This document shows positions 8,823-17,331 of a stretch of DNA of 64,000 nt, piece by piece. The stretch lies in contig JBCCHF010000007.1 of the NCBI GenBank assembly GCA_039028895.1, positions 124,001 through 188,000 of the forward strand. Reading direction: 5' to 3'. Both the position numbers and the translations under genes were made by a program. The notes below the pieces were generated by a model. The model searched no databases. It was not told the origin of the DNA and saw only the letters and a list, made by a program, of their open reading frames with translations. Each line of letters begins with the position of its first letter. The stretch's first letter is position 1. Source of the stretch: JAHDCJ01 sp039028895. GTDB taxonomy: Bacteria; Bacteroidota; Bacteroidia; Chitinophagales; Saprospiraceae.

Positions 8823-9878
8823 ATGAAAACACCCCAATCCCAAAATAAAAAAACAACCGCCGCTGATACGAAGCGGCAAGCTTCATTTTTTGAACCCGTT
8901 CAATTTTTTAATTCCAAAGACAATTTCTTTCAACCTGACGAGAAGTCCGGGGTGCCGAATATTCAGTTGACTCCGGCAGAGCATATTGATCAAATGTTGC
9001 GGGAGACTATTCCGAGTGATCCTGGAGTAGGGAGGGAAACAATGGCCTCAAACCGAACGGTCATTAACGAGGTGGACCAGGCAATACATCGTGCTTATGG
9101 GCGATACATAATGGGACGTCAACGGCTTTCTCGTGTAAGAGGTGGGGTGAGCGTTCACAACCCTGATGATTTTTTAACAGCATTTGGACAAGCCAATCGA
9201 CGAGGTAACGACCCTATTCAGGATGTGTTGTATCAGCGAACCTTGGCAGGGCTCAGGCAGCAAAGAGGATTTACCTCATCTCAATTTTTCAGGGATGTGG
9301 TTTCAGCAATACAACGTGATGCTCCTGAAGGCTTGAATACGTCCCAACCCTGGAATTCAACAGGCCCCGCGCTCAGCCTGTGGCGTGCTCATATCATAGT
9401 AACGGGGCGTCAGATTATGCAAACGGCACAAGGCAGAGCCCAACTCGGCTTACCCGAAGGCTTTCACGAACCTGGAAATGGGCACGTTCATGTAATTGAA
9501 AACAGTCCATACCTGTATATGACGATGGCTCACGAATCAATACATTATTACACTTCTGATGAATATAAACGTGCGATAAGCCTGGTTTCTGTCGATAACG
9601 CCACAGCCAGTGGCGTCGATATATCTGATTCAGCAGCAGTTCAAAATTCTGCAGCATTCAGAAATCCATATGAAACGTTTATTGAGGGTGGAACACAATA
9701 TTTTACCTTCCAATTATTTACTGAAGGGCACCTGCGGGGTAATGTTGATGTTACATCCTACCAAAGCTATGTCAACAACATCATTAGACAAGTAAACAGG
9801 GTAGGAGAGGAAACTTTCAGGAGAGCCTTCTTTTCGGGAGACCGCGATGCTATAACCCAAATTGTCGGTCCTTATTAA
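8823..9878 (+). CDS. Putative metallopeptidase with eCIS-cargo-like FF leader
   Basis: A 351-residue protein with no signal peptide. The first 50 residues carry three FF pairs (22-23, 28-29, 35-36) followed by an IQ (47-48), as in the disordered leaders of DUF4157-type proteins linked to extracellular contractile injection systems. The remainder is helical and contains AHESIHYYTS, an HEXXH zinc motif (His237-His241), with FIEGGTQYF placing Glu288 as a plausible third ligand (gluzincin-like). It starts 30 bases after the M1 peptidase and ends directly against the convergent gene at 9879-10670, which has a similar leader. Function as a toxin or effector is an inference; no eCIS structural gene is in the window. 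Confidence 0.6.
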   Translation: MKTPQSQNKKTTAADTKRQASFFEPVQFFNSKDNFFQPDEKSGVPNIQLTPAEHIDQMLRETIPSDPGVGRETMASNRTVINEVDQAIHRAYGRYIMGRQRLSRVRGGVSVHNPDDFLTAFGQANRRGNDPIQDVLYQRTLAGLRQQRGFTSSQFFRDVVSAIQRDAPEGLNTSQPWNSTGPALSLWRAHIIVTGRQIMQTAQGRAQLGLPEGFHEPGNGHVHVIENSPYLYMTMAHESIHYYTSDEYKRAISLVSVDNATASGVDISDSAAVQNSAAFRNPYETFIEGGTQYFTFQLFTEGHLRGNVDVTSYQSYVNNIIRQVNRVGEETFRRAFFSGDRDAITQIVGPY

Positions 9879-10670
9879 TTAAAAGACAAATCGGCTTTTT
9901 GTTTTCCTAGTGGAAGGAGAAGCGCAGCAATCCCATTCGTAATTGACACCATGTCCCGCCGCGTAAGTGCCGCCCTTTAGCTTGGGATCAGTTGTGGTTG
10001 ATGGTAAGCTGTGCGCCAAAGTATCCGGATTATTAGTCTTGAAATGACTTGGTAAAGAAGTCAGCCCTTCATAAAACTTAGCGACGCCAAACATGTTGAC
10101 TTCCCCTTTTGTGTTGTTGCCACGATCAGGGTGTGAGAACCAATCATCTCTTGGATCACCATTTTGAGCATAGTCAGTAACTTTCTGTCCCGGGTTTACC
10201 TTCCAGGCTTCCCAAAAATCCCAGAGTCTTTTGCTGGTTTTCTTTTTGGTAATATCCTTGCCGCTGCAGTCCTCGATATATGAATATCTAACGGCATTCT
10301 GGATAACGTAACCGCCTTTTAATGAAGGTCTGTTAAGTTTCCATTGGACAATCCAGTTTGAGAGTTCTCCACAACCTTGTACCTTGCCTTTTTTCAATTC
10401 TTTTAAATCAAGGACACTTGGTGCAGCCTTGCCTGCGCTTCCTTCGGCCATTTGTACAGCGGGAGGGGCATTACCATTACCCATCATATTTTGAGTACCA
10501 GCCTGATCATGGGAGTGACTGGCTGGGATGAAAAATGGTTGACTGCCACTAGCCAGATGGTCTCTTTCATCTCCTTTGGAAAAAAATTTCCCCTGCCTGC
10601 CATCGCCAAATAATGGGGAGGAATTCTGTTGAACCGGCAAACGTTTTTTTCTTCTTTTTGACTTCCTCAT
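9879..10670 (-). CDS. Uncharacterised protein with eCIS-cargo-like leader
   Basis: A 263-residue protein. The N-terminus is strongly basic (RKSKRRKKR), followed by a low-complexity leader with LFGDG, GKFFSKGDE and QPFFIPA segments and a VQM around residue 72, closely resembling leaders of DUF4157/eCIS-associated proteins. From about residue 85 there is a compact domain rich in Trp, Cys, Asp and Gly (IVQWKLNRP, GGYVIQ, WDFWEAWKVNPGQ, EWDCC). I do not recognise its activity; it may be a shared module found downstream of such leaders. Its stop codon abuts that of the convergent gene with no intervening base. Confidence 0.55.
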   Translation of the reverse strand: MRKSKRRKKRLPVQQNSSPLFGDGRQGKFFSKGDERDHLASGSQPFFIPASHSHDQAGTQNMMGNGNAPPAVQMAEGSAGKAAPSVLDLKELKKGKVQGCGELSNWIVQWKLNRPSLKGGYVIQNAVRYSYIEDCSGKDITKKKTSKRLWDFWEAWKVNPGQKVTDYAQNGDPRDDWFSHPDRGNNTKGEVNMFGVAKFYEGLTSLPSHFKTNNPDTLAHSLPSTTTDPKLKGGTYAAGHGVNYEWDCCASPSTRKTKSRFVF

Positions 10671-10762
10671 AAAACTGGATTAGGTTATTTAAATATACAT
10701 ATCTTTCAGGATATAAGTCAATAACCCCTGAAACGCCCCCAAAAATCAACTAACTTCGTAAA

Positions 10763-11242
10763 ATGCCCACGATAACAAAAACAAATTCCAAAAATCACGA
10801 CTTCATAGAATTAGTGAGACAACTCGATGCCTATCTGACCATTACGGATGGGGACGAGCACGACTTCTATGACCAATTCAACAAGATAGCCGACATCAAA
10901 TATGCCATCGTACTGTATGAAGGAGATGAGCCCATAGGTTGTGGAGCCATTAAGACCTTCGAACCTGGCGTTATGGAAGTCAAACGCATGTATGTTTCTC
11001 CGGGTCATCGTAACAAAGGATATGCGTCTCTTATCCTTTCGGAATTGGAAAAATGGGCTCTGGAACTATCATCGACCAAATGCATTCTGGAAACAGGAAA
11101 AAGACAAATAGAAGCCGTTCAGTTTTATAAAAGATGCGGCTATAAGGTCATTCCAAATTATGGACAGTATGCTGATGTCGAGAATAGCGTATGTTACGAA
11201 AAAGTATTAAGCATTAAATTTTATCCGAATGAAAGCCTTTAG
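10763..11242 (+). CDS. GNAT-family N-acetyltransferase
   Basis: A 159-residue acetyltransferase. Acetyl-CoA-binding motif A is visible in VKRMYVSPGHRNKGYASLIL (R/Q-x-x-G-x-G/A pattern), and motif B in ETGKRQIEAVQFYKRCGY. It belongs to the PhnO/YitH-like GNATs acting on small molecules or protein N-termini; the acceptor is unknown. The 3' end overlaps the following secreted protein gene by 14 bases, so the two are probably co-transcribed. Confidence 0.88.
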   Translation: MPTITKTNSKNHDFIELVRQLDAYLTITDGDEHDFYDQFNKIADIKYAIVLYEGDEPIGCGAIKTFEPGVMEVKRMYVSPGHRNKGYASLILSELEKWALELSSTKCILETGKRQIEAVQFYKRCGYKVIPNYGQYADVENSVCYEKVLSIKFYPNESL

Positions 11243-13109
11243 AATTTTTGCCGCTTTGGCATTGGCGATTATGTTGGGCACTTTGTCTGCATTGGGGCAA
11301 ACTCTGACAAAAAAAGAAGCTATTGATATCGCCAACCAGTTGTATGAATTAGAGATGCTTTCGGAGAAAGGGAAGGACTTCCTGTTGTTAAAGCTTAATG
11401 ACGAGTTTTTTGATGAAGAACTGGAAATAAGAGCTTGGGATATAGATGGCGTCAAAGACTCAATAGGCGTGCTTTCAGCGTCCAATCTTCTGATCTTTCT
11501 TGGACGTGCATTTGGCAGTGAGTTTTATTTCAGAACAGGATTTACAGAGTATGAGAGAATAATGAATGAGGTCGGTATATCTCAAAACCCAGGTGATATC
11601 GACGAAGAGGAGCGAGAGGCATTAATGGAAAAATTTTGGGAGCAAATAGCTCAGACAGAGGGTTATAAGATTGAAGAGGCCATAGCAGATGAAGAAATGA
11701 CTCCGGATTCATTGCAAGCTTTTACCTTTTCTCCTTTAGGCATTCCGCAAGAAGAGGAGTATGGATTGATCCACAGGAAACGGTCAGCTGCTGGCAAAAC
11801 CTGTACACGCACTCTTACAGATTTACACAAAGTCGGGTTGATAGACGATATCATTCTGGCTGAACTGAAAGCAGAACTGGCTAACCATGAATTAATATTC
11901 GAATTCATTGTGGTTGCTCGTGCTGCAGAAAGAGCAGTGTATTATGAGGATTTTGAGCGCAATAAGCAAAAACAAATCGATTATGTCCACAGCCTTAACG
12001 AAAAAGGCCTGATCTCAGATGACAACCTTGCAAAACTGATTAACTCGTATAAAGGCAAAGCGCCCAAAGACGTTTTTGACTTTGTCGCCTATTGCAATAA
12101 TGCCGGATCATTTCAGACAGCAGACTTTTCCAATGATCCAGAGATTGCTTATGCTTCTTTTTTTGAAGAAATTAAATCCATCATTCCTGAATTTCATTAT
12201 TCCAACTTTAAATTCATGCTCGAAGAATCAGAAGATGACTGGGCAGGTGATCTGACAGAAATCAAAGCCAGGATTATTTTCGAAGCAGATGGGCGCACCT
12301 ATGAAAACTTATTTTTCTACGATTATATCCGGAAAGACGGTTCTGATCTGGCAGAAGATACTTTGCTGAAACTAAGCACTGATTTTCATAAAGGCGTAAA
12401 TAAATGGTTGGCTGATCAAAACTCTGATAAACGGCTTTATTATGCCAATAAATTTGAAGAAGGCAATGCGTATGGTGATGATGAATTTGGCCTTATTTTG
12501 ATGACAGCAACTGAGCACGAGGCATGGGGAAGATCACACACGTATTTTCTCTCCAGAGAAAGCCACGACAACACGTTTAATTCTGGAAATATTCAGAAAA
12601 TTGTGGCACAGTATGATTCCATTGGCGTGTTTACGCATCTGTCAGAAAGTGAAATGGAAACTGCTCAAACCTGCCTCCGAGAATCAGAAATAGCCGGTTA
12701 TCCAGATATCCTGCTATGTTTCCCGAAAACCGTCGTTTACTTCGATTGGGAAACCGGGAATCTTGAAGACCCTTACCGGGAATTAACCAATGCATTTGCA
12801 GAAGCTTCCAGAGGGAACTTTACCCCCGAAAATATCATTGATGAGTTCGAACAAAATTGGGAAAAGGAAACCACCTATTTTGCTTTTGATTTTTTGGGTA
12901 AATCTTATGCTGAAAATTTGGCAATGGATTACGATTGGCTCGACTATAAGTTTTATGAACTTATTGAAAAAGCCATGAAAGAAAACGACCCTGATTATGG
13001 GATCTATTGGTGCCTTGATAATGGTCAGGCCGCCGGGTATATTATTTTGAATAAAGAACAGCATTCCTACCTTCAAAAGCATCAGCCGGAGTTGTTTCCA
13101 AAGTATTAG
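11229..13109 (+). CDS. Large secreted protein of unknown function
   Basis: A 626-residue protein with a signal peptide (cleavage near ALGQ, residue 24). It is mostly helical and acidic. Three similar amphipathic segments with an L-x-x-KG-(L/K)-x-(S/D) core occur around residues 40-60, 197-217 (GLIDDIILAEL) and 253-273 (GLISDDNLAKL); they recall SHOCT-like or EF-hand-like helical hairpins, but no calcium loop is evident. The second half (from about residue 330) has mixed strands and helices, with many aromatic and acidic residues. No catalytic motif was recognised. The start overlaps the upstream GNAT gene by 14 bases. Confidence 0.7.
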   Translation: MKAFRIFAALALAIMLGTLSALGQTLTKKEAIDIANQLYELEMLSEKGKDFLLLKLNDEFFDEELEIRAWDIDGVKDSIGVLSASNLLIFLGRAFGSEFYFRTGFTEYERIMNEVGISQNPGDIDEEEREALMEKFWEQIAQTEGYKIEEAIADEEMTPDSLQAFTFSPLGIPQEEEYGLIHRKRSAAGKTCTRTLTDLHKVGLIDDIILAELKAELANHELIFEFIVVARAAERAVYYEDFERNKQKQIDYVHSLNEKGLISDDNLAKLINSYKGKAPKDVFDFVAYCNNAGSFQTADFSNDPEIAYASFFEEIKSIIPEFHYSNFKFMLEESEDDWAGDLTEIKARIIFEADGRTYENLFFYDYIRKDGSDLAEDTLLKLSTDFHKGVNKWLADQNSDKRLYYANKFEEGNAYGDDEFGLILMTATEHEAWGRSHTYFLSRESHDNTFNSGNIQKIVAQYDSIGVFTHLSESEMETAQTCLRESEIAGYPDILLCFPKTVVYFDWETGNLEDPYRELTNAFAEASRGNFTPENIIDEFEQNWEKETTYFAFDFLGKSYAENLAMDYDWLDYKFYELIEKAMKENDPDYGIYWCLDNGQAAGYIILNKEQHSYLQKHQPELFPKY

Positions 13110-13149
13110 GCTTGCGCCAAAATGCAGGCTATGGAAATCGTTTTAAACA

Positions 13150-14028
13150 ATGAATCTTACAATCACAGGATATTCAACCGCGTTATTCTCGACGTGGTTT
13201 TTTGTTGATGAGCTTGGCATCTTGTTCGATGTCGGTGACGGTGCTTCGGCTGGTTTGCTCCAGAAGGCGAGGCGGGTGAAGCATGTGTTTGTGTCACATG
13301 CTGATCGCGATCATCTTACCGGTCTGTTCCAGTTTAACCAACTCAATGCGAGAAACGGGTTTCCTGTGATTCATTTCCCGAAAGACTGTGGATCTTTCCC
13401 ATACCTGGCTGATTTTACCAGCAAGTTTGATCCGCATGTAGGGGGCACAGGTTGGAACCCACTAGCATATGGCGATACCGTCCAACTGAAAAAAGGACTT
13501 GAAGTTGAAGCGATTCGTAACAACCATGTGCCTGCGGCAGAAGAACTGTCAAAAAGCCTAACTTTTAGAGTATGGACCACGAGAACCAAGCTAAAAGACG
13601 AGTATCTTAACCTTCCCGGTAAGGAAATAAAAGCCTTAAGGGAAAAACTGGGCGAGGCAGAAATGACCTACCAGGTCAGGGAGAATGTATTGACGTATTC
13701 CGGTGACACACCAGTTGACGATTTCAGTCGTTATGACGGTTCAAAGGTACTCATCCACGAGGCTACCTTCTTAGGCGGAAACGAAAACATCCCTGACAAG
13801 GCCGCCAATAAGCACAGTACGCTTGAAGAGGTTTTGGAAATGGTTGCCCAAATAAAAATAGGAATGTTGATACTTAGCCATTTCTCTACGAGGTATGCGC
13901 ATGATAAGATCGATGATCGCATCAGGTTGCTTTGTGAAAAGTACAAAATAGGCATTCCGGTTTACCGTGTTTTGCCTGGCCAGATTCATCGTGATATCCT
14001 TAACGAAAAACCAATCTGGGAAGGTTAG
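13150..14028 (+). CDS. Metallo-beta-lactamase-fold hydrolase (RNase Z-like)
   Basis: A 292-residue cytoplasmic protein. The signature VFVSHADRDHLTGL (His50-His55) is the MBL metal site with Asp in place of the second His, as in several RNase Z-like subfamilies. Later motifs are LTYSGDTPVDD (metal-bridging Asp), VLIHEATFL, and LILSHFSTRY (final His). It resembles tRNase Z-related proteins but lacks a clear exosite arm, so tRNA processing is not certain; phosphodiesterase activity on small substrates is an alternative. It is convergent with the methyltransferase gene, only 3 bases apart. Confidence 0.85.
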   Translation: MNLTITGYSTALFSTWFFVDELGILFDVGDGASAGLLQKARRVKHVFVSHADRDHLTGLFQFNQLNARNGFPVIHFPKDCGSFPYLADFTSKFDPHVGGTGWNPLAYGDTVQLKKGLEVEAIRNNHVPAAEELSKSLTFRVWTTRTKLKDEYLNLPGKEIKALREKLGEAEMTYQVRENVLTYSGDTPVDDFSRYDGSKVLIHEATFLGGNENIPDKAANKHSTLEEVLEMVAQIKIGMLILSHFSTRYAHDKIDDRIRLLCEKYKIGIPVYRVLPGQIHRDILNEKPIWEG

Positions 14029-14031
14029 AAA

Positions 14032-14838
14032 TTATGTTGATGGCAAACCGAGGATGTAGTATCCCAATGGTTTGCCATCCTCCTTTTTCGCCTGCGCCAT
14101 TTCCCAGGTATAATCTTCACGGGCTGCAGGTAGTAGTTCGTTTTTAATATCATCAAAAGTGTACATCCTTGGCATCGAAGCCTGTCCGTCCCATGCATAA
14201 AAAATCGGGATAACCGGGATCAGCCACGAGAACAAAATGTCTTTCCAGTTCAAGGGTTTAACGAAGGGTACCATGACTATGGCCATAAGCGCTGTAATGA
14301 GCAGAGATAAAGGCAACAATAGGACCCAAACGACTGTCGGTATTTTGTTCTCAGCCATTTCGTAGATCAGGATCGGCTGTTGATTGTCCTGGGCTGTAGA
14401 CAGAATTTTTCGGGCAACTGGTGGCGGCATATGGTGAAAACTGTTCACCATAGTTTTAAGCCCTTCAGGAGCGTTGGAAAGATTAGACGCATCGAGCGGA
14501 CGCGGATTATACGTCATATTCACATGTTCGGCTTCATTGAAAGACTTGACGAAATGCTGGTTGGGATGGAGGTCAGTCAGCATTAATTTTACCGGTGTAC
14601 CGGAATGCTGTTCGTTGAGGTATTCAACTACTGTGGGCATTGTTCCTCCTGACCCGGAACCCATGTCTACAATTTGATTAAATTCGATTTCCCCCATGGT
14701 TTTCAGTAGCAGGTTGCCAAATACTTCTTTGGTGCCCAGCAGGCGGTGCATAACGACTATAAGCTTAGTCATGGTTGACCGCCAGGTACTTGGGAACCAA
14801 CTGAAATCCTCAAATTCAAAAAGTTGTATTCGCTTCAC
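14032..14838 (-). CDS. Class I SAM-dependent methyltransferase with membrane hairpin
   Basis: A 268-residue protein. The SAM-binding motif I is VDMGSGSGGTMP, followed by a second-strand acidic motif (MLTDLHPN). After the Rossmann core are two hydrophobic stretches (VWVLLLPLSLLITALMAIVM and ILFSWLIPVIPIFYAW), suggesting membrane association. The substrate is unknown. It is the last of three reverse-strand genes (M24-like protein, SGNH hydrolase, methyltransferase) with 19- and 40-base gaps, so it is likely co-transcribed with them. Confidence 0.8.
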   Translation of the reverse strand: MKRIQLFEFEDFSWFPSTWRSTMTKLIVVMHRLLGTKEVFGNLLLKTMGEIEFNQIVDMGSGSGGTMPTVVEYLNEQHSGTPVKLMLTDLHPNQHFVKSFNEAEHVNMTYNPRPLDASNLSNAPEGLKTMVNSFHHMPPPVARKILSTAQDNQQPILIYEMAENKIPTVVWVLLLPLSLLITALMAIVMVPFVKPLNWKDILFSWLIPVIPIFYAWDGQASMPRMYTFDDIKNELLPAAREDYTWEMAQAKKEDGKPLGYYILGLPST

Positions 14839-14878
14839 TTTCTTCGATTAAAAATTACCCTTTTATAAGGCGTACAAG

Positions 14879-15998
14879 TTACTCTGAAGCCATCAAATAG
14901 TCAAATAATGTTGTTGCGACCAACTGGTGAGCATGAACATTCCAGTGGGGGTCTCTTTTAAATTCGAAGGGCTTTCTATTAGCCTGGTAATCTTGTTGAA
15001 AGACAATGCTGAAATCAATAAATTCGATATCATTTTCCGCACAAGCCTCAAAAAGCATTAATCTCATCCAGTTGAGATCACTTTGATCAAAGGCCTGGTT
15101 GTCATAGATCACTTTTCTGAGACCATCAAGGGTAAAGATGATCCGCTTTTTCGGAAATTCGGCCTTCAACTCCCTGATGGTATGGTCAATGGCGCCATCG
15201 ACCTGTTTTTTATATTTGAGTATGGACTCTTTTTCTGTTGTTTTTGGGAATGGGGCGTCTTTTTTGGGCGCTCCTCGCCATAACTTTGATAACTGACCTC
15301 TCAATCTGAAAAGCTTCAAATTGTGATACCAATATTGGCCCGTGGCACAGGATTTAAAGAGCCGATTAAGACGCCCTTCGTCGAGCGATGCAGGGTTAGG
15401 ACGCTGTTCAATAGCTATAGTGTCATCTGAAATTGTATATGTCCAAAACCTTTGTTTTGAAGGATTGTTTTTGGCTCCAAATGACCCATTGAAATCATTA
15501 AAAACTACATTTATTATCAATATGTCAGGGTCAAAGTTTTTATTGGCATATTTTGCCATCTTCGGGTAGTTGGAGAGTGGTGACCCTGGCATACCCAAAC
15601 TGTAAACATCCATGGTGTCTGTAAGCAGATTTTGCAGTAGCTGGGGAAAAAGCTTCTCCAGTATTTACCTCAAATGCAGCGACATAGGAATCACCAATTA
15701 TGCCTATTCTTGGACGCGTTTTGATGTTGTAATAGTCGATATTGCTGACCCAGCCATAATTGTTAATAGTCCAGGTAGATGCATGCTTTGCCCATTTGCC
15801 CATAGAATGATTTCCCTTTTTGGGCCCTTCCAACGAAGGTTTTAGAATCATGAATTCTTGGTCATATTCAAGCTTTGGGAATTGAGTTGCAGGCAATGCC
15901 CAACGAAATATGAAGAATTCAAATACAAGGAAAAGCAGCACTAGCGTTGGTAAGCTGATGAGGAGGAAGTTTTTCAAAAATTGTTTGATCCGTTTCAT
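14879..15998 (-). pseudogene. SGNH/GDSL-type hydrolase interrupted by a frameshift
   Basis: Two overlapping reverse-strand frames together encode one protein of about 370 residues. The 5' part has a membrane anchor (LLISLPTLVLLFLVFEFFIF) and the GDS nucleophile block (IGIIGDSYVAAF, Ser104). The 3' part has the Asn block (INVVFNDFNG) and the catalytic D-x-H (DPHWNVHAHQ). Reading must move by one base at 15643-15651, where the coding strand has five T followed by four C; removing one base gives a continuous GEAFPQLLQNLLTDTMDVYS-like reading. It may be a sequencing error, a real pseudogene or phase variation. The family hydrolyses esters, often on surface polysaccharides. Confidence 0.85.
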
Positions 15999-16017
15999 GT
16001 AAATCCGGTCAACAAGA

Positions 16018-17211
16018 TTAGGATTTCAAATTGAACATCCGTTTGACCAACATCCCTTTAAGTTTCTGTAAAGGTTTTGAGGCGGTAAAAATAAGGTTGC
16101 TCAAATCGTCTTGGCAATTGGTGAGTATTTCAAACCCGTCTTTAGTTATGCGTACAGTGTCAGAATGTCTGAACCCACCAACACCTTCAATGTAAATACC
16201 CGGCTCGATGCTGACGACCATATTTTCCTTGAGTACAGTTTTATCACCAATGGCGAGATAAGGGCCTTCATGATTGCCCAGGCCGATGCCATGGCCGGTT
16301 CTGTGCATCAGGTTTTGTTCGAAGCCTTCCTTTATCAGGAAACTGCGGGAAGCAAGGTCAACTTCTTCAGCGATTACACCTGCTTTGAGAGCGGCGTAAC
16401 TTCTTTTCCTGGCTTCCAGCATTATTTCAAATATCTCAGCTTGTTCTTTGGTAGGAGGTGCTGTGAAAAAGGTCCTTTCCAGCTCGGCAGCATAACCATT
16501 GACGCGTAAAAAAGCAAGACTGATATGCGAACCCTCAATTAACAAATCATCAACTTTGGGAATGCCATGCGGCTGATAGGAAATACGACTCGGCCAGGCA
16601 GCGACCAGGATATTGGATGACAAGTAATCGAAATCCGTTTCCTTGATAACGCGTTTCTGGATGTCTTTCCCGATAGCGAAAACTTCGAGTTCGGTCATAC
16701 CGAAATAAGCATTTCTGTTAAGGCTGTCGATGGCTATATCGCAGTAGCTGCAAGCTCTTTTTATTAAAGTCATTTCGGCGTCGCTTTTTATCCAGCGCAT
16801 TTTCTCTATTAGATCTGATTCCTTTACTGCCAGATCTTGAGCTATGAGAAAATTACTGATCTCGTATGGTGACTTTGGGCTTACGCCAATGCGGGTGTCG
16901 TTTTTAACGGCTTCATACAAAATGTCTTGCCAACGATCTGGGGAAGGGGCAGGATATTCCCAATAGCAAAGGATTTGGTCTACATTTTCTACGGACTCCA
17001 AATGTGCCAACTCCATTTTTGGAAGTATAAAAACGACCCTGTCTATTTTGACGATCAAAAGGAATAACCGTTCAAGACTTTTATAGGTTAGGCCCGTCAG
17101 GTAGTAAATATCTTCCTCCTCAGATACGATCAGGGTGTCGATTTTGTCTACCGATAATTTTCCCTGAAGGGCTTTTAGGCGGGTCCGATATTCTGCATTG
17201 CTAATTTTCAA
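16018..17211 (-). CDS. M24-fold (pita-bread) protein, probably not a metallopeptidase
   Basis: A 397-residue protein with a creatinase-like N-terminal domain and a C-terminal pita-bread domain. His307 (TGHGIGL) and Glu336 (SIEPGIY) are in place, but the other metal ligands are altered: the first Asp position is hydrophobic (about Leu232 in SLAFLRVNGY), the second is Glu243 (ELERTF), and the final Glu is Ser350 (FRHSD). The SLAFLR...ALERTF-type pattern resembles metal-free creatinase rather than Xaa-Pro dipeptidase. It starts the three-gene reverse-strand run with the SGNH hydrolase and methyltransferase. The reaction is unknown; annotation as a dipeptidase would be unsafe. Confidence 0.8.
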   Translation of the reverse strand: MKISNAEYRTRLKALQGKLSVDKIDTLIVSEEEDIYYLTGLTYKSLERLFLLIVKIDRVVFILPKMELAHLESVENVDQILCYWEYPAPSPDRWQDILYEAVKNDTRIGVSPKSPYEISNFLIAQDLAVKESDLIEKMRWIKSDAEMTLIKRACSYCDIAIDSLNRNAYFGMTELEVFAIGKDIQKRVIKETDFDYLSSNILVAAWPSRISYQPHGIPKVDDLLIEGSHISLAFLRVNGYAAELERTFFTAPPTKEQAEIFEIMLEARKRSYAALKAGVIAEEVDLASRSFLIKEGFEQNLMHRTGHGIGLGNHEGPYLAIGDKTVLKENMVVSIEPGIYIEGVGGFRHSDTVRITKDGFEILTNCQDDLSNLIFTASKPLQKLKGMLVKRMFNLKS

Positions 17212-17331
17212 TATCTTTTGATTTGTGGCTAATTATTAGTACGAACCACTCAAATGTACATTGTATTGATTTTTTAGCCTAATAGCAATCAGATAATCGC
17301 AGAATAATTATGTGTCTCTTCAAAGTAATTT

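Noticed and set aside
9876..9910. Possible bidirectional terminator between the convergent leader-bearing genes
   Set aside because: AAAAG...CTTTTTGTTTT can pair only weakly, and most of it lies inside the 3' end of the reverse gene.
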